Positions 45,216-56,687 of a stretch of DNA of 64,000 nucleotides are shown in pieces. The stretch spans positions 245,781,818 to 245,845,817 of the forward strand of contig CM030364.1 of the NCBI GenBank assembly GCA_017893485.1. The letters run 5' to 3'. The translations under genes and the position numbers were made by a program. Source of the DNA: Hemerocallis citrina. Its lineage: Eukaryota; Streptophyta; Magnoliopsida; Asparagales; Asphodelaceae. The first letter of the stretch is position 1. Each line of letters opens with the position of its first letter. A model generated the notes under the pieces. It was not told the DNA's origin. It worked only from the letters and a program-made list of their open reading frames with translations, and searched no databases.

Positions 45216-45503
45216 TTTAGAGCGCCCGGTACATGCTGCTGGTTACAGAGTGGACTGTTCGTCGTCTTCTTTGAGGCGGATGCACATGGCATTTATCGAG
45301 CGTGGTTGTAATTTTTTTCAAGGTCTATTTTCTCGTTTACTATTTAGTCGTAGTAGTTCCACCTTCTAGTGTTGGTAAAGGGCTAGGGAAGGCAGACCGG
45401 TGGGCCTCGCAAATTGTGACAAGAAAATGCAGGGTAACAGCTTTGGATGGTTTTTTTTATAATAAATTTTTTGTATCTGTTATAAAATTGAAAGAAAAGA
45501 AAT

Positions 45504-46372
45504 GTTGATAGGATAGAGGGATGGTAGTAATCTCACAGATACTTCTTAAGTTGCAAGCTTTTTATTTCTAGTTTTCCTTCCACACACCTTGCTCTTACAC
45601 CTCCGCACCTATTTATAGTAATTCCTAAGTAATACATAGAAAATTTTGCTTCCACCTCATAGCCACATTCCTTGACTAATCTCTTAAACATTTATCACTT
45701 ATGCGGTTTGTTTTTGGGAGGCGTGTGGATGCACCAGGTGTGAGTTCTTACTCGATTTGTATTGAAGGAGGAAGCTCCTATGCAGACGGCCTTCGGCTGG
45801 CCGAACGGTACGGAGGTGGGCTGGAATAGGGTGGAGGCTGGATGCTCGGTTCGGATCAGGGGGCTCGGATCTAAGGTCTCGTGTACCTGCGGACGGTCTA
45901 GAAACACCAGGGTTGGTCCCGGTGGCAGACCCTCCGACGATCTAGTTAGGCTACTGAGAGAAAGTAACAGTAACTAGGGTTTGAGTGGGCAGAGATTGAT
46001 TACCTGAATCCAGGGGTAGGGGTCTGGTATTTATAGGAGAAGCCAACTGGGTCTGGACCTGTTTGGGGCCGGGTCTGGACCCGGTTGCCCGTGGGGCTGA
46101 AGCGGTGGAAAACCGGGCGGTATGGGGCTGACGTGGCAGACGACCGGGCGGTTTTTGGGCTGACGTGGCAGACGCACGGGCGGTTTTCCAGTGCTGACAT
46201 GGCGGATCCGGAGGATCAGGAGGTGCGCGCATCCTGAGGGGATCCCGTGGCCCAGGGTGGGCCACGTCATTTCTAACCCATATCAATCACCTTTTTCATG
46301 ATATTGTAAGGCAGCCTAATATTTTGACTAACCCTTGATTATGGTGGTCATCCATAATATATATTTACAACA
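45504..46372 (-). repeat. 3' LTR of degraded copia element 1
   Basis: On the minus strand it begins TGTTGTAAATATATATTATGG (46372), just after a purine-rich 'ccaagggggag' tract, and ends CTATCAACA (45504). A TATA-like 'ctataaatagg' lies at about 45610 on the minus strand. A gypsy-type solo LTR (45699-46285) has inserted within it. Its partner 5' LTR is not in the window. Confidence 0.75.
45699..46285 (-). mobile_element. Solo LTR of a Tat-like gypsy element
   Basis: On the minus strand it begins TGATATGGGTTAG and is flanked by ATCAC on both sides (45694-45698, 46286-46290). It carries 'ctataaatacc' near 46030, then a leader with 'gtcggagggtctgccacc' at about 45925-45942. The 5' LTR at 18094-18702 has the same order of parts. 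The 3' end reads AA rather than CA. Peptides read here (for example 45951-46286) are not genes. Confidence 0.75.
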
Positions 46373-46892
46373 CTCCCCCTTGGATGTATACGATACATGC
46401 CTTGTTAAAAACATTGTCAGGAAAACACAGTGGGATAAAACCTTCTCAAAGTAAAAAAGAATACATATCCATGTGAGATGTTGACGAGCGTGCGACACTG
46501 CCTCATTAAAACCTTGCCAAAAAAAAAACCCAGTGAGACAAAAACTTGGACGAAGGAAAAAGAGTACAATGTGAAGGTATTATTGATGATACGCTCCCCC
46601 TAATGTTGATAAAATAGCCTTAAGCTGACACATTCCAATATTGTAGACCATCTTTCAGAAAGTTGTAGTTGGTAGTGCTTTAGTGAATAAATCTGCACAG
46701 TTGTTGCTTGACTGTATCTTCTAAATATCTATGTCACCATTCTTCTGAAGCTCATGTGTGTAAACTTTTTTGATTAAATATGTTTGGTCATGTCACCTTT
46801 GATATAACTGTTTTGGATTTGTACAATACAAGCAACATTATCTTCATACACAATTGTTGGTATGTTCAATCCACATGTTTCTCGAATATGTT
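46373..46892 (-). pseudogene. Copia element 1, end of RNase H
   Basis: With frameshifts, the minus strand gives pieces of the copia RNase H end: 'IVYEDNVACI'-like and 'KGDMTKHI'-like parts (46860-46780) and then a 3' untranslated region with the 'gaaaaacccagtggga' type sequence common in plant copia elements, ending in a purine tract before the LTR. It is heavily decayed. Confidence 0.6.
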
Positions 46893-47172
46893 GTTGTTGA
46901 ATAATGATGAGAATAAGAATAAAGAGAAATTAGAGTTAGGGTTTAATATCCCTACTGTTTGAGATATTATACCCTAATTATCAAAATTGGAATAATCTTA
47001 GGCAGTACCTCTAGACGAGTATATATGGGATTACATTGAGTTTTGGGTACTGGGCTCTAGGCCCACTCAACCTGGTCCAATAACTTATAGATGACACGTG
47101 CATATGTTGCCCTATACAATATTATACACAATAATATTCTATATATATTGAGAATATACCTATATATCCAAC
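46893..47172 (-). repeat. 3' LTR of degraded copia element 2
   Basis: On the minus strand it begins TGTTGGATATATAGG (47172) right after a purine tract (aaggagat) and ends TTATTCAACA (46893), about 280 bp. It lies inside the RNase H of copia element 1, so element 2 is younger. Confidence 0.65.
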
Positions 47173-48066
47173 AATCTCCTTATATATTCTCAATATATCA
47201 AGCAACACCTGGTTATCTCGTTAGGGTCGGATGTAGTTGATTGGATCACAACAATTTCAATAAACATTGAATTACAAGAGAATATAGTTTATAAAGACTA
47301 AATCAATTATAGAACTGAATAGTTCAAATAAGACTAAACCAACAATTAAATAGTTTCAAGACCATATCAAAACAAATTAGTTCACAATGACTAAACCAAC
47401 TGAAAAATATGTCATAGTTTCAAAATCAACAAAAGCAAATAAACTTCAGGAACAAAATAAGAGTTTTAAGCTCAATGAACACAAGAGCCTTAAACTCAAA
47501 AGAAGTTTTGCCAAGCAAGTGACTCATTTATTCTCGAGAGAAATAAACTGAAACTCTGTCCTTGCACACTGCTTTATGTTTACTCATCTATTTTGAAATC
47601 TATGTTGATAGATTCAACCCCTCCAATTTTGCTAGCATATTACAAACAAGAATATCATGAGACTCAACTCTAAGAATTATAGCGAATTTAATAAAGTATC
47701 TAGCTCCACAAAAGAACTTAGTACGATTCAAAATTAGCTTAGCAAAAATGTAACGCAAGCATCACAATCAAGTTTCTTTAACAAAATAAAGAACAAGAAC
47801 TATCATAGTTTGTACACAAGAATTATACTATGTTTCATATTGATATGATAGAACAATCAAATTAATTATGGTTAAATTCTGAATCATCAAAATTGGAATG
47901 AAACATGAATCTATAAAAGAGATATATTATCAAAATTGGAATGATATAACAACTTCTAAACATCGGAAACACACCGACAAGTTTTCACGCTTTCTTTGGA
48001 ATTATGATATGATTCTAAGTAAGTTATGAGAATATATATCATCATCAAATTTAGAATGAAGTTATA
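47173..48066 (-). pseudogene. Copia element 2, internal 3' part
   Basis: AT-rich noncoding sequence between the 3' LTR and the insertion site of solo LTR D. It continues at 61605. I can read no protein motif here. Confidence 0.45.
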
Positions 48067-48717
48067 TGTAACACCCGCAAAATTGAGTAATGACAATTTT
48101 GTCCTCGCGTGTTACGCACGTGTATTTTGTACCGTTACGAGTAATATTCGTAACATATTTTATATAAATGTCATACGTATCTTATATTCTGATTATTTAT
48201 ATATTTTCTGTTTTCTCAAAACTCATTTCAATCCTATTTTTAGCCAACTCAAATATTTATTTTAATCTTTGTGTTTTACGTACATTGCACGTTCTTTCAG
48301 TACACGTGTCGATTACGTATATTTTCTGTTACGTGAAATATCTGTAACACTATTGTTCTACGTATTTTGTATTTTGACTGTTAATCTCTCAAATTAATTT
48401 TTAATATTTTACACGTGCATTGCATGTAAAATTTTATACACTTTTGTCTCTAATTTTTTTTAAAAGTTATGCACATTTTTCTTCTCTTTTATTTGTCACA
48501 TTTGTATTATTTATTTTCAATTAAAACCCATAGGCCTAAAACCTATTCCTAAATCCCACTAGAAAATTAATTAAAAAAAGAAGCTCATGATTAATTATTT
48601 TTCTAAAATAAATATTTTTTAACCCTACACACTTGTTATGTAACAAACATCTACAAATGAATTTATGAGACACTCCCAAAAACAAAAACAAAACAAAACA
48701 TTCTAACTAAAGCGAGA

Positions 48718-50355
48718 ATGAGAGCTCCCAACCATCAACCTTCCTACAGACCCCATTCCACCTTCCACCCTTCCCACGCCAGGCGCGACTACTCCCCACC
48801 CACCCCCATGAACAAACGTTTCAGAGACGACGAAGAGGACCATCGAATAGCCAAGAATGATGAGGATCGAAGATGGCGGCAGAGGTCGAGACGAGACCTT
48901 CGCAGATCTCCCTCTCCCAAGGCCAGGAGAGTCAGTAGCAGGGAAGAAGACTACCGCAAGAAGCGAGAAAGGGAAGACGAGCTCCGAGCCAGGGTGAAAC
49001 ATCAGGATCTCCGACGAGTCGACGAAGATGAGGAAGTTGGCCAGAAATCTTCTAGGCACTTCAACAAAGAAGAATCACAGCTCCCAGTCGCAGAGGGCAT
49101 CAACAAGAGGCGACGATCTTACGCCGATGTCATCAGGGGCAAGTCCACAGACGATGGAGAGTTTGGAGTGCGTCATCGCTCCCAATCCCCAGTCGAAGAG
49201 CTTCGTCCAACTATGGAAGACGACGCCGGCGAATGGGTTCTGGTCAGACCACGAAAAACGAGAAAGGCGATTAAGATCCATAGCTCATCGGAGAACTCCA
49301 GGACCGATGGCCGTCTAAACGGCCATAAGTGCGCAAAACCAGGTCACACCATTAGCAAATGCAATTTTGACTGGTTTTGCTATTACTGTCGGAACTCAGG
49401 GCACATCTCTTCAGCATGTCCAAAGCGCCACAAAGTCGCGTCCTCCAACTCAAAAGCTTCGAAGATAGGGATCGCAACGGCGTCTGGAGAAAGCAAGACG
49501 CAAGAGAGCATTGCTGGAGATCGTCACGTCATCCAAGCTTCCATTGCTCCGACGCCCCTTATTGCGGAGTTCGAAAGACGGTTCAGCGGCGACATATTGA
49601 TTAAAGCTCAAACTGGTGTTCCTACAGCTAACGATGTCTCCGAGTTGCTACAAGCAGCCCTCGTCACCTCCCCACCTCCGATCTGGGTTATCCAAGACAT
49701 TGCGGTAGATACATTTTACGCCCACTGCAGCGACGCCGCGTTAGCCAAAGAGACCATTAGAGTCAAAGGATTGGAGGGGAAGGACTCTCACGGACTCGAA
49801 TTCTTCGTTACTTTCAAATGGTGGACTAGGGACTACGGAGCTATGAAAGCAGAATCTTACCCACCGGTGTGGATCCGCCTCTACAACCTCCCCTTTCACT
49901 GTTGGGTACGCTCAGGGTTTCAAAATGTGATTCGTCAATTTGGGATGTTGATCGATATCGACAGGCAGACACTTACCCTCTCGGCTAGGAAATTCGCGCG
50001 TATAAAAGTCGAGGTTGCAAACAAGGCCGCTATCCCATCAAAGATCATCATCGAGTTCGATAACGTTATATACGAAGTTAAGGTTATCGTTGAGTCACAG
50101 AAAAACATTTCCTTCAGAGATCTATCGAATTCGGCCAAGGGGAAAATCAATGGAGGAGATTCAAGGCTGGAGGAAGAAGACACCGCTCAGCCATTGGATG
50201 AGAGGAAACACTATCCGACCCGTCCATCAAATCTGTTAGAACAACGAGTACTGGAGAAAAGCGAGCGCCAAATTCAAACACATCAACTTGCATCAGGCGC
50301 GCAATCTCACCCGTTCATCTCTCCTAACCTATCTAAATCGAAGACGGCCAGCTAG
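48718..50355 (+). CDS. L1-2 ORF1, gag-like zinc-knuckle protein (545 aa)
   Basis: An uninterrupted frame. It has a very basic Arg/Asp-rich N-terminus (residues 20-110), a zinc-knuckle region (about 205-240: CAKPGHTISKC with its first Cys displaced, then an intact CYYCRNSGHISSAC), and a DUF4283-like domain (about 285-465) with VWIRLYNLPFHCW and SARKFARIKVEV. The protein would bind LINE RNA. A further 0.85 kb after the stop (50413-51237) looks like its broken C-terminal tail, ending with YLATLYGLALG, which parallels VFILATTCGLEV in L1-1, so this 'complete' ORF is probably truncated by a stop. Confidence 0.8.
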   Translation: MRAPNHQPSYRPHSTFHPSHARRDYSPPTPMNKRFRDDEEDHRIAKNDEDRRWRQRSRRDLRRSPSPKARRVSSREEDYRKKREREDELRARVKHQDLRRVDEDEEVGQKSSRHFNKEESQLPVAEGINKRRRSYADVIRGKSTDDGEFGVRHRSQSPVEELRPTMEDDAGEWVLVRPRKTRKAIKIHSSSENSRTDGRLNGHKCAKPGHTISKCNFDWFCYYCRNSGHISSACPKRHKVASSNSKASKIGIATASGESKTQESIAGDRHVIQASIAPTPLIAEFERRFSGDILIKAQTGVPTANDVSELLQAALVTSPPPIWVIQDIAVDTFYAHCSDAALAKETIRVKGLEGKDSHGLEFFVTFKWWTRDYGAMKAESYPPVWIRLYNLPFHCWVRSGFQNVIRQFGMLIDIDRQTLTLSARKFARIKVEVANKAAIPSKIIIEFDNVIYEVKVIVESQKNISFRDLSNSAKGKINGGDSRLEEEDTAQPLDERKHYPTRPSNLLEQRVLEKSERQIQTHQLASGAQSHPFISPNLSKSKTAS

Positions 50356-51292
50356 AAGTGGACCTCCAAGCATAAGTCAGATGTCGATGGGACTATACTG
50401 TGTAGACTAGACGTGTCCACTGCTGAAGACAAGATGGGCTGCGGCTACAAGGCAGCATTCGGCGAAGTGATAGGTGAAAGCGATGTGGGTCAGAGCTCCA
50501 ATTCCAATAAAAAGCTGGGGATTCTTAAACAGGCTGTAGGAATTGGGTTGGGTCATATCAAGGGATTGGGACTGCTGAACGAAGATTGGTTAAAATTTTC
50601 TCAAGACGAAATCGAATAGTCCATTATAGTTGCGATGTCAAATCTGATCCAGTCCAAAGGCCTTGTCGATTCAGTCCCCATGCAGACTGAGCCTAAGCCC
50701 ACTGGGCCGGAAGGGAATCCTCAAGTCATTGACACTACCGTTGGATTGCTGCCCAATACCAGCTCATTTCCGAACAATACTCAACAGCGTAAGAATGTCG
50801 TCCAGCACTCCTTACAGTTGGTTTCGGAACACGAGTCGGGAGACGGGATCATTGGAGCTTTAGATGGGATTTGAGAGGACAACCTCATTTCCGTTACAGA
50901 GACTTATGGCGAAGAAAGAGAAGTTAGAGGCAGTGTGGGAAGCACATCTACCAGAAAGATTACAGAATATCAAAGGAAAGGCAAAAGGCAGGTGGAAAAT
51001 ATCGTCAGTCACGAGGATAAGCTGGATGAGCAATCTAACAAAGAACAAGCTTCAAAGACGATCGAAATATCGGGAGCAGGTACATCTAAAGTGAATTGTT
51101 CTATTCTTAATTCTTTATCTGATGAGTCGCTTATTTACTTAGCTACATTGTATGGATTAGCTTTGGGTTCCTTTAAGGTAGAGCAATTAGTTAACTTAGC
51201 CTTTATTAGAGAGGAAACCAATTTAGCGAACATTTAATCTCGGGTTATTAGATTGGGGAGGGGGGGATTATAGATGACTAAATTTCATTTTA

Positions 51293-54200
51293 ATGATATA
51301 CACATTCTGGAACGTTACAGGTATGCGACAAAAAACCAAGAAAGGAGCTATAGGTGTCACCCTTAATAAAATCCGACCCGACATCTGTGGATTCCAAGAA
51401 ACTAGAATTGAATCCCCAACGGAAGAAGAATTTTCTACCCTTAGAGGCATGGCGGACTTTAGTTGGAAATTTAAACCAGCTAGGGGGTATTCAGGTGGCA
51501 TAGCGTTAGGGGCGAACGCGACGATTTTTGAGATTTTAGACGACTTTATCGGTCAATTCTCGGTTTCGATCAGAATTAAACGTAGAAGCGATGATTGGAT
51601 CCATACTATCACATGTATCTACGGTCCTTACAACAGTAAGCGGCGGAGAGAGCTGTGGACGGAACTAAGATTCATTAGAAGCAAATGGCCAGGTCCGTAG
51701 ATGATAGGAGGAGATTTCAACATCACTAGATATCAGGACGAGCATAGAGGCAGAGGTCACTGTAGATCGGATCGAGAGTCTTTCAACGAAACTATAGATG
51801 ACTTAGATCTGCTGGAATTAGAAATGACAGACAGGAAATTCACTTGGTCGAACATGCAGCGCAACCCAACATTGGCAAAGTTAGATCGCGTGCTAGTGTT
51901 GAACGAGTGGGAGGAAGTACACCCGTTCGCTAAGGTGAAAACGACGTTAAGATATACTTCAGATCATCTTCCTCTAGTTATAGAATGCGGACTGAAGGGG
52001 AAGAAGCACCGTTTCGGTTTCAAATTCGAGAAAGCTTGGACTATCGACGAAGAAACTAGACAAATCATCAAGTACAATTGGGGGGAAAGCACCACGCAAT
52101 CGTCAGCAGTCGGAGTTTGGATAGAGAAGACAAGGCGTCTCCGAAGAAGATTAAAAGAATGGTCAATAGGCAAGACGAGGGATATCAACATGAGAAGTGA
52201 GTTACTAGTGAAGAGGATTTATATGCTTGAAACTGCACAGGAGGGTCGGGAACTACAGGAGGTCGAGAAAGACGAGCTTGCAAACAACAGATCGGAGATT
52301 CAGCAGATCGGCAGGATGGAGGAACTGTATTGGCAACAGAGGTCCAGGGTTCAATGGCTCAGAGAAGGGGATGCAAATACAAAGTATTTTCACAAGGTGG
52401 CTAATGGCAGAAAAAGATTGAACCATATCACGGGCATCACAGTGAACGGAAGCTGGACTGAGAACGAAGATATTATCAAGATCATCTAGACAGGCATTTC
52501 CACGTCCTCTTGGGTAGGGGACCCAAGTCCGAGATGCGCGCTCGCCCCAGACATGTGGAGCTCCTCCAGAATTGAGGGCAGCGAGGGGATCGAATCAAGA
52601 TTCACGGAAGAAGAGGTCTTCAACACAATCAAGACGTTGGGTCAGGACAAGGCCCCTGGACCAGACGGATTCCCGATTTTTTTCTACAAAATATACTGGC
52701 ATATTATCAAGGAGGACCTCATGAATATATTTTACGAGCTATTCGATGGAGAGGGGAACTTAGGCTAGGTTAAACTACGCTACAATTATATTGGTGCCTA
52801 AAAAGAGCGAAGTCATATCACCCGAAGATCTTAGACCAATTAGCTTGATCAACGGTTCGTTCAAAATCATCACGAAGGTTTTAGCCCAAAGATTGGCTCC
52901 GCACCTTAACGATATTATAGCACCTTCACAAAGTGGGTTCATTAAGGGTAGGGATATTATGGATAGTATTGCATCTGCTCACGAAATAGTTTTCAGAGGT
53001 AATAAAGAGAGGGCGGACGGATTCCTCCTTAAACTAGACTTCCAGAAGGCGTATGACTCAGTATCTTGGGACTGCACAGAAGAGGCCCTACAGTTAAAAG
53101 GCTTTGGACAAAAATAGCGATTATGGATGAAAAAGTGCATCAGAGGAGGCAAATCTTCCATTCAGGTTAACGGGTGGCAAGGGAAGGAAATCAGGTGCAA
53201 AAGGGGACTTCGACAAGGGGATCCTCTTTCATCCCTTCTTTTTGCAATTGTAGCGGACAGTATGGCAGAGATGATAGCAAGAGCACAGGAGAACAACGTC
53301 ATCAAAGGCTTACAGATCAAAGGTATCACACAGCCATTGTCGATAATACAATACGCTGACGATACGATCCTCTTCGGCAGAGCTAACGCGGAGGAAGTGG
53401 TGGCTATCAAAGCGGTGTTGGCTTGCTTCCATGGGTGGTCCAGGGTTGAAGGTGAACTTAAATAAGACCAGTATTATCCCACTGTCCGCACACCTCTCCA
53501 TGCCAATTCACGACATCACGCGCATTTTAGGCTGTAAGTTAAGCGATTATCCAATTAAATATTTAGGTACGCCCATCAGACCCGGTGTTATATTGAAGGA
53601 GGATTGGAATTCCCTTATCGACAAAATTAAGAAAAAACTCGGAGGATGGCAGAGTAGATTCCTCTCTCTCGGGGGAAGAATTATCTTGCTAAACTCGGTC
53701 CTTAGCGCCATTCCACTATACCTGATGTCTATCTACGAATTACCAAAGTGGGTGATCAACAGCATAGACAAGCTAAGACGAAGATTTTTATGGAAAGGTA
53801 CGGACGAGGGAAATAGAGGGCTACACCTGGTTCAATGGGGAAGAGTCTGTAAAAGGAAGGAATTCGGGGGCCTGGGAATCATTAATCTACACGATATGAA
53901 TAGGGCTTTACTCACCAAATGGTGGTGGAAAATCACGAGCAATCACAAAGGATGGTGGAGGAACTCCTTCGACATGTGCCGGAAGAGAAAAAAATTTCGT
54001 TTCGGTGGGAGAAGCCCGAAGGCAAAAGTCTCCCTGCTATGGAAAGGCATCGCTAAGCAGGGAGAGATCTTCTTCGTTAACACTAGATGCAAAGTGGGAA
54101 ACGGGAGAAATACAAGATTCTGGAAAGATAGATGGTGCGGTCAAACAAATCTTCTCGCCCAATTCCCGAAGGCTGCAGAAGGAACACAAAATCTAGACCT

Positions 54201-54909
54201 AATGGTGGCAGACATTCGGAAAAACGGAAGGCTGAGATTCGACGTGGTTCAAGACTTAAGTGCAGAGAGTATCACACAATTTGAAGCATTGAACAAACAG
54301 TTTCTCCAAGAGGGTGGGATGGCTAACAGTCTAGAAGATGAAAGATGGTGGGATAGAGATACCTCTAAAGAGTTCACGGTCTCATCCATGTACACATGGA
54401 TCAACGACGGAGGTACGAGATGTAACGTCCAATCGATTATCTGGGGGGCTTACGCCCCATTCAAAGTGAGAGTGTTCTGTTGGCGCGCCCACAAAAATGC
54501 GATTCTATCGAAGGTTAACCTGCGGAAGAGAAACATGAACATCGACGCGACCTGTGGGTGGTGTTTAGCCGCAGATGAAGACGTTAACCATATCCTTTTT
54601 CAATGCCATAAAGCTAGATTAATCTGGGATCTAATTTGTAGGGGATTCGGGTGTAATCAAGTGCCTAACTCTACTATAGACATCTGGGTGACCATTAGAG
54701 ATTCACACATTAGAGCGGGGGACATTAAAGCTTGGGATTTAGCTATAGCTGCAACTATGTGGAGTCTTTGGCTAGAAAGAAATGATTTCATTTTCCGCAA
54801 CATTCAGTTTAGATTAAATTTTTCTATGAACAAAATCTTTGTGTTAATCCATGACTGGGCAGGTACAAAGGAGGCGACCAGGAGAATCAGGATCAGCGAC
54901 GGAGAGTAA
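51293..54909 (+). pseudogene. L1-2 ORF2: endonuclease, reverse transcriptase, zf-RVT
   Basis: Endonuclease: FWNVTGM, CGFQETR, CIYGPYN, then a TAG (about 51698, where Trp is expected) before MIGGDFN and SDHLPLVIECG. Reverse transcriptase: GPDGFPIFFYKIYW at about 52665, DLRPISLINGS, LKLDFQKAYDSVSW at about 53030, RQGDPLSSLLF and catalytic QYADDTILF at about 53350. The zf-RVT part (53431-54909) has KWWWKI, LLWKGIAKQG, FCWRAHKNAI and CGWC. Stops near 52487, 52766 and 53115 and a frameshift near 53440 disable it. It is less decayed than L1-1. Confidence 0.9.
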
Positions 54910-55412
54910 ATCAGGAGGAGGGCTATAAAGAGGGTATGGGTCACGCACAAGCTGGTAGGTGACTTTCGATGTGTGGCCTCTAGCTGGTTGACTTCGATTA
55001 GATGGGGCTTGGCGTCATCCACATCTCTCTGTCATCGATTGGCCTCGGTTGTTTCACGTATTAGGACTATGTATTACTAGTTGTTTTTTCTTTTCTGTGA
55101 TGCTGTATCGTTGGTGCATTGGATGAGCACTTGTATCTGTATTATGCTATTTCGCACTACTTTGTTTCCTTAATGACTATTAATGAGACGATGACTATGG
55201 TCATCTTTTATCAACAAAAAAAAAACAATTGATTAAAAGAATGAGAAGTGTGTACACGTTGGGTGCACGTGCACGTGTTGTGCTCCCAAGAGTTTGCTAA
55301 TTCATGAAGGAAGGATAAGGGGTTTGTGAAGTGGTTTTGTGAGTGCGTGATTAATTTGGGCGAGTGAGTATTCATTTGGGTAGTGGGAGTCTCTTCATTC
55401 ACCCAAATACTC

Positions 55413-55420
55413 TATAAATA
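55413..55420 (+). promoter_or_regulatory. TATA box of solo LTR D
   Basis: TATAAATA followed by a C-rich leader and purine-rich stretch. Solo LTRs B and C and the LTR at 63256 have a TATA box at a similar distance (about 540-700 bp) from the LTR start. Confidence 0.6.
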
Positions 55421-56687
55421 CCACCTCTCACTTCATGAACATTGCACCAAAAATGAAAGGAAACAAAAGAAAGAAAATAAAGAGAGAAAAGATAGAAGGA
55501 GCTTTTAATGTTGGCAAATTGCTAGGAGGAGAAGGCTTGCTTTGGTTGGAGCTTGGAGCAACTTCCTAATAATTTCAATTTCAATTTCAATTTTTGCATC
55601 ATAAGGTGGGCGTTTCTTCTTTCTATCTAAAATATAGTAGTATGCATGTGTAGAAAATATTGATGCATAAAATTGATATTTCATGTGAGTTCTAGTTAAT
55701 TTTGTGATGCTATGTGATGATGTTATTTAGAATATTTATAGAAATGAAATATGAAAAGAAATGCATGTTAGTTGAAAGATTATCATGTAGATAAGTTGGA
55801 AGAGTTGTTGTGGTGTTATTGGGTGCATAGTAATAAATCATGTTTAGATTAAATGAACTAGGGATAAATTCATATACAAGTTGTTAATTTATGCAAAGAA
55901 AGTTGCTATTTTAAGTTTTAGTTGCATTTCAGAAAATCATATCGATTAAATTAGATGGACTCTAGAGCTAAATCTTTTATAGAAACATCTCGTATATGTC
56001 AGGAACACCCCTTTAAAATTTCATAAATTTTGGATGTCGTTTACTATTTTAATAAAATACAAACTTAGGACTGGTTGACAATTGAATAGTTGTTGGAAAT
56101 CTGTACACATTTCGGATTTTGATCATTTTAACATCTTAGATGAAGTAATTTGAGAAAAGTCAAAACTAAGAACTTGAAGTAGACTCACTAACCTTTCTGT
56201 AAATTCTAAGAAATAAAATTTTCACAAAGAAATGAATTTATAATAAATTTTACAAGACTGTACAAGTGGCAGTATTTCAATATTTTGACCCTACTGTAGA
56301 TTTCGAAGAATTCAGGATTATAGATAAAATATTTTGGAGAAATTTATAACTAAGAAATTGTAGTAGACTTGTATACCTTTATTTTGATCTAAAGAACACA
56401 AAGTTTCATGAAGTATATAATTTTCTATGATTTTTACAAGTAGCATAAACTGCAGTTTTCTGATTTTGAACCTACTGTTTTGCAAATGAAGTTAGACGAA
56501 GTAATTGAGAATGATTTTAGGTGATCTTAACTACAAAGATATAGTACTCTCTTTATGAAACTAATAAATCTATCTTTTGGATAGAATTGAGATTTATAAT
56601 TGAAATATAGATGAATCTGAAAATGGGTTTTAATTATCGAAAGAGCTTGGGAATTATTAAAAATGAATAGTTTTGTTGATTAACCAA

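Larger units (their letters stand above)
48660..55227 (+). mobile_element. L1-type LINE number 2 (near full length, few lesions)
   Basis: It has an ORF1 with zinc knuckles, an ORF2 with endonuclease, reverse transcriptase and zf-RVT domains, and a 3' end 'catcttttatcaac' followed by about ten A. The 5' border lies in 'caaaaacaaaaacaaaac' and is approximate. No clear target duplication was found. Its 3' end resembles that of L1-1 ('tattaatgaga' / 'tattaatgaaa'), so they are related subfamilies. Confidence 0.88.

Noticed and set aside
45226..45503. Possible coding sequence between foldback element 2 and the copia LTR
   Set aside because: Short frames only, no motif; it appears to be ordinary flanking DNA.
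45762..46286. Several 66-111-codon frames on both strands
   Set aside because: They lie in the GC-rich part of a solo LTR and overlap one another; no coding signal.
48550..55250. Target-site duplication of L1-2 ('aattaattaaaaaaagaa' against 'aattgattaaaagaa')
   Set aside because: The match is imperfect and AT-rich; the first copy lies about 100 bp before the apparent 5' border, so I do not claim it.
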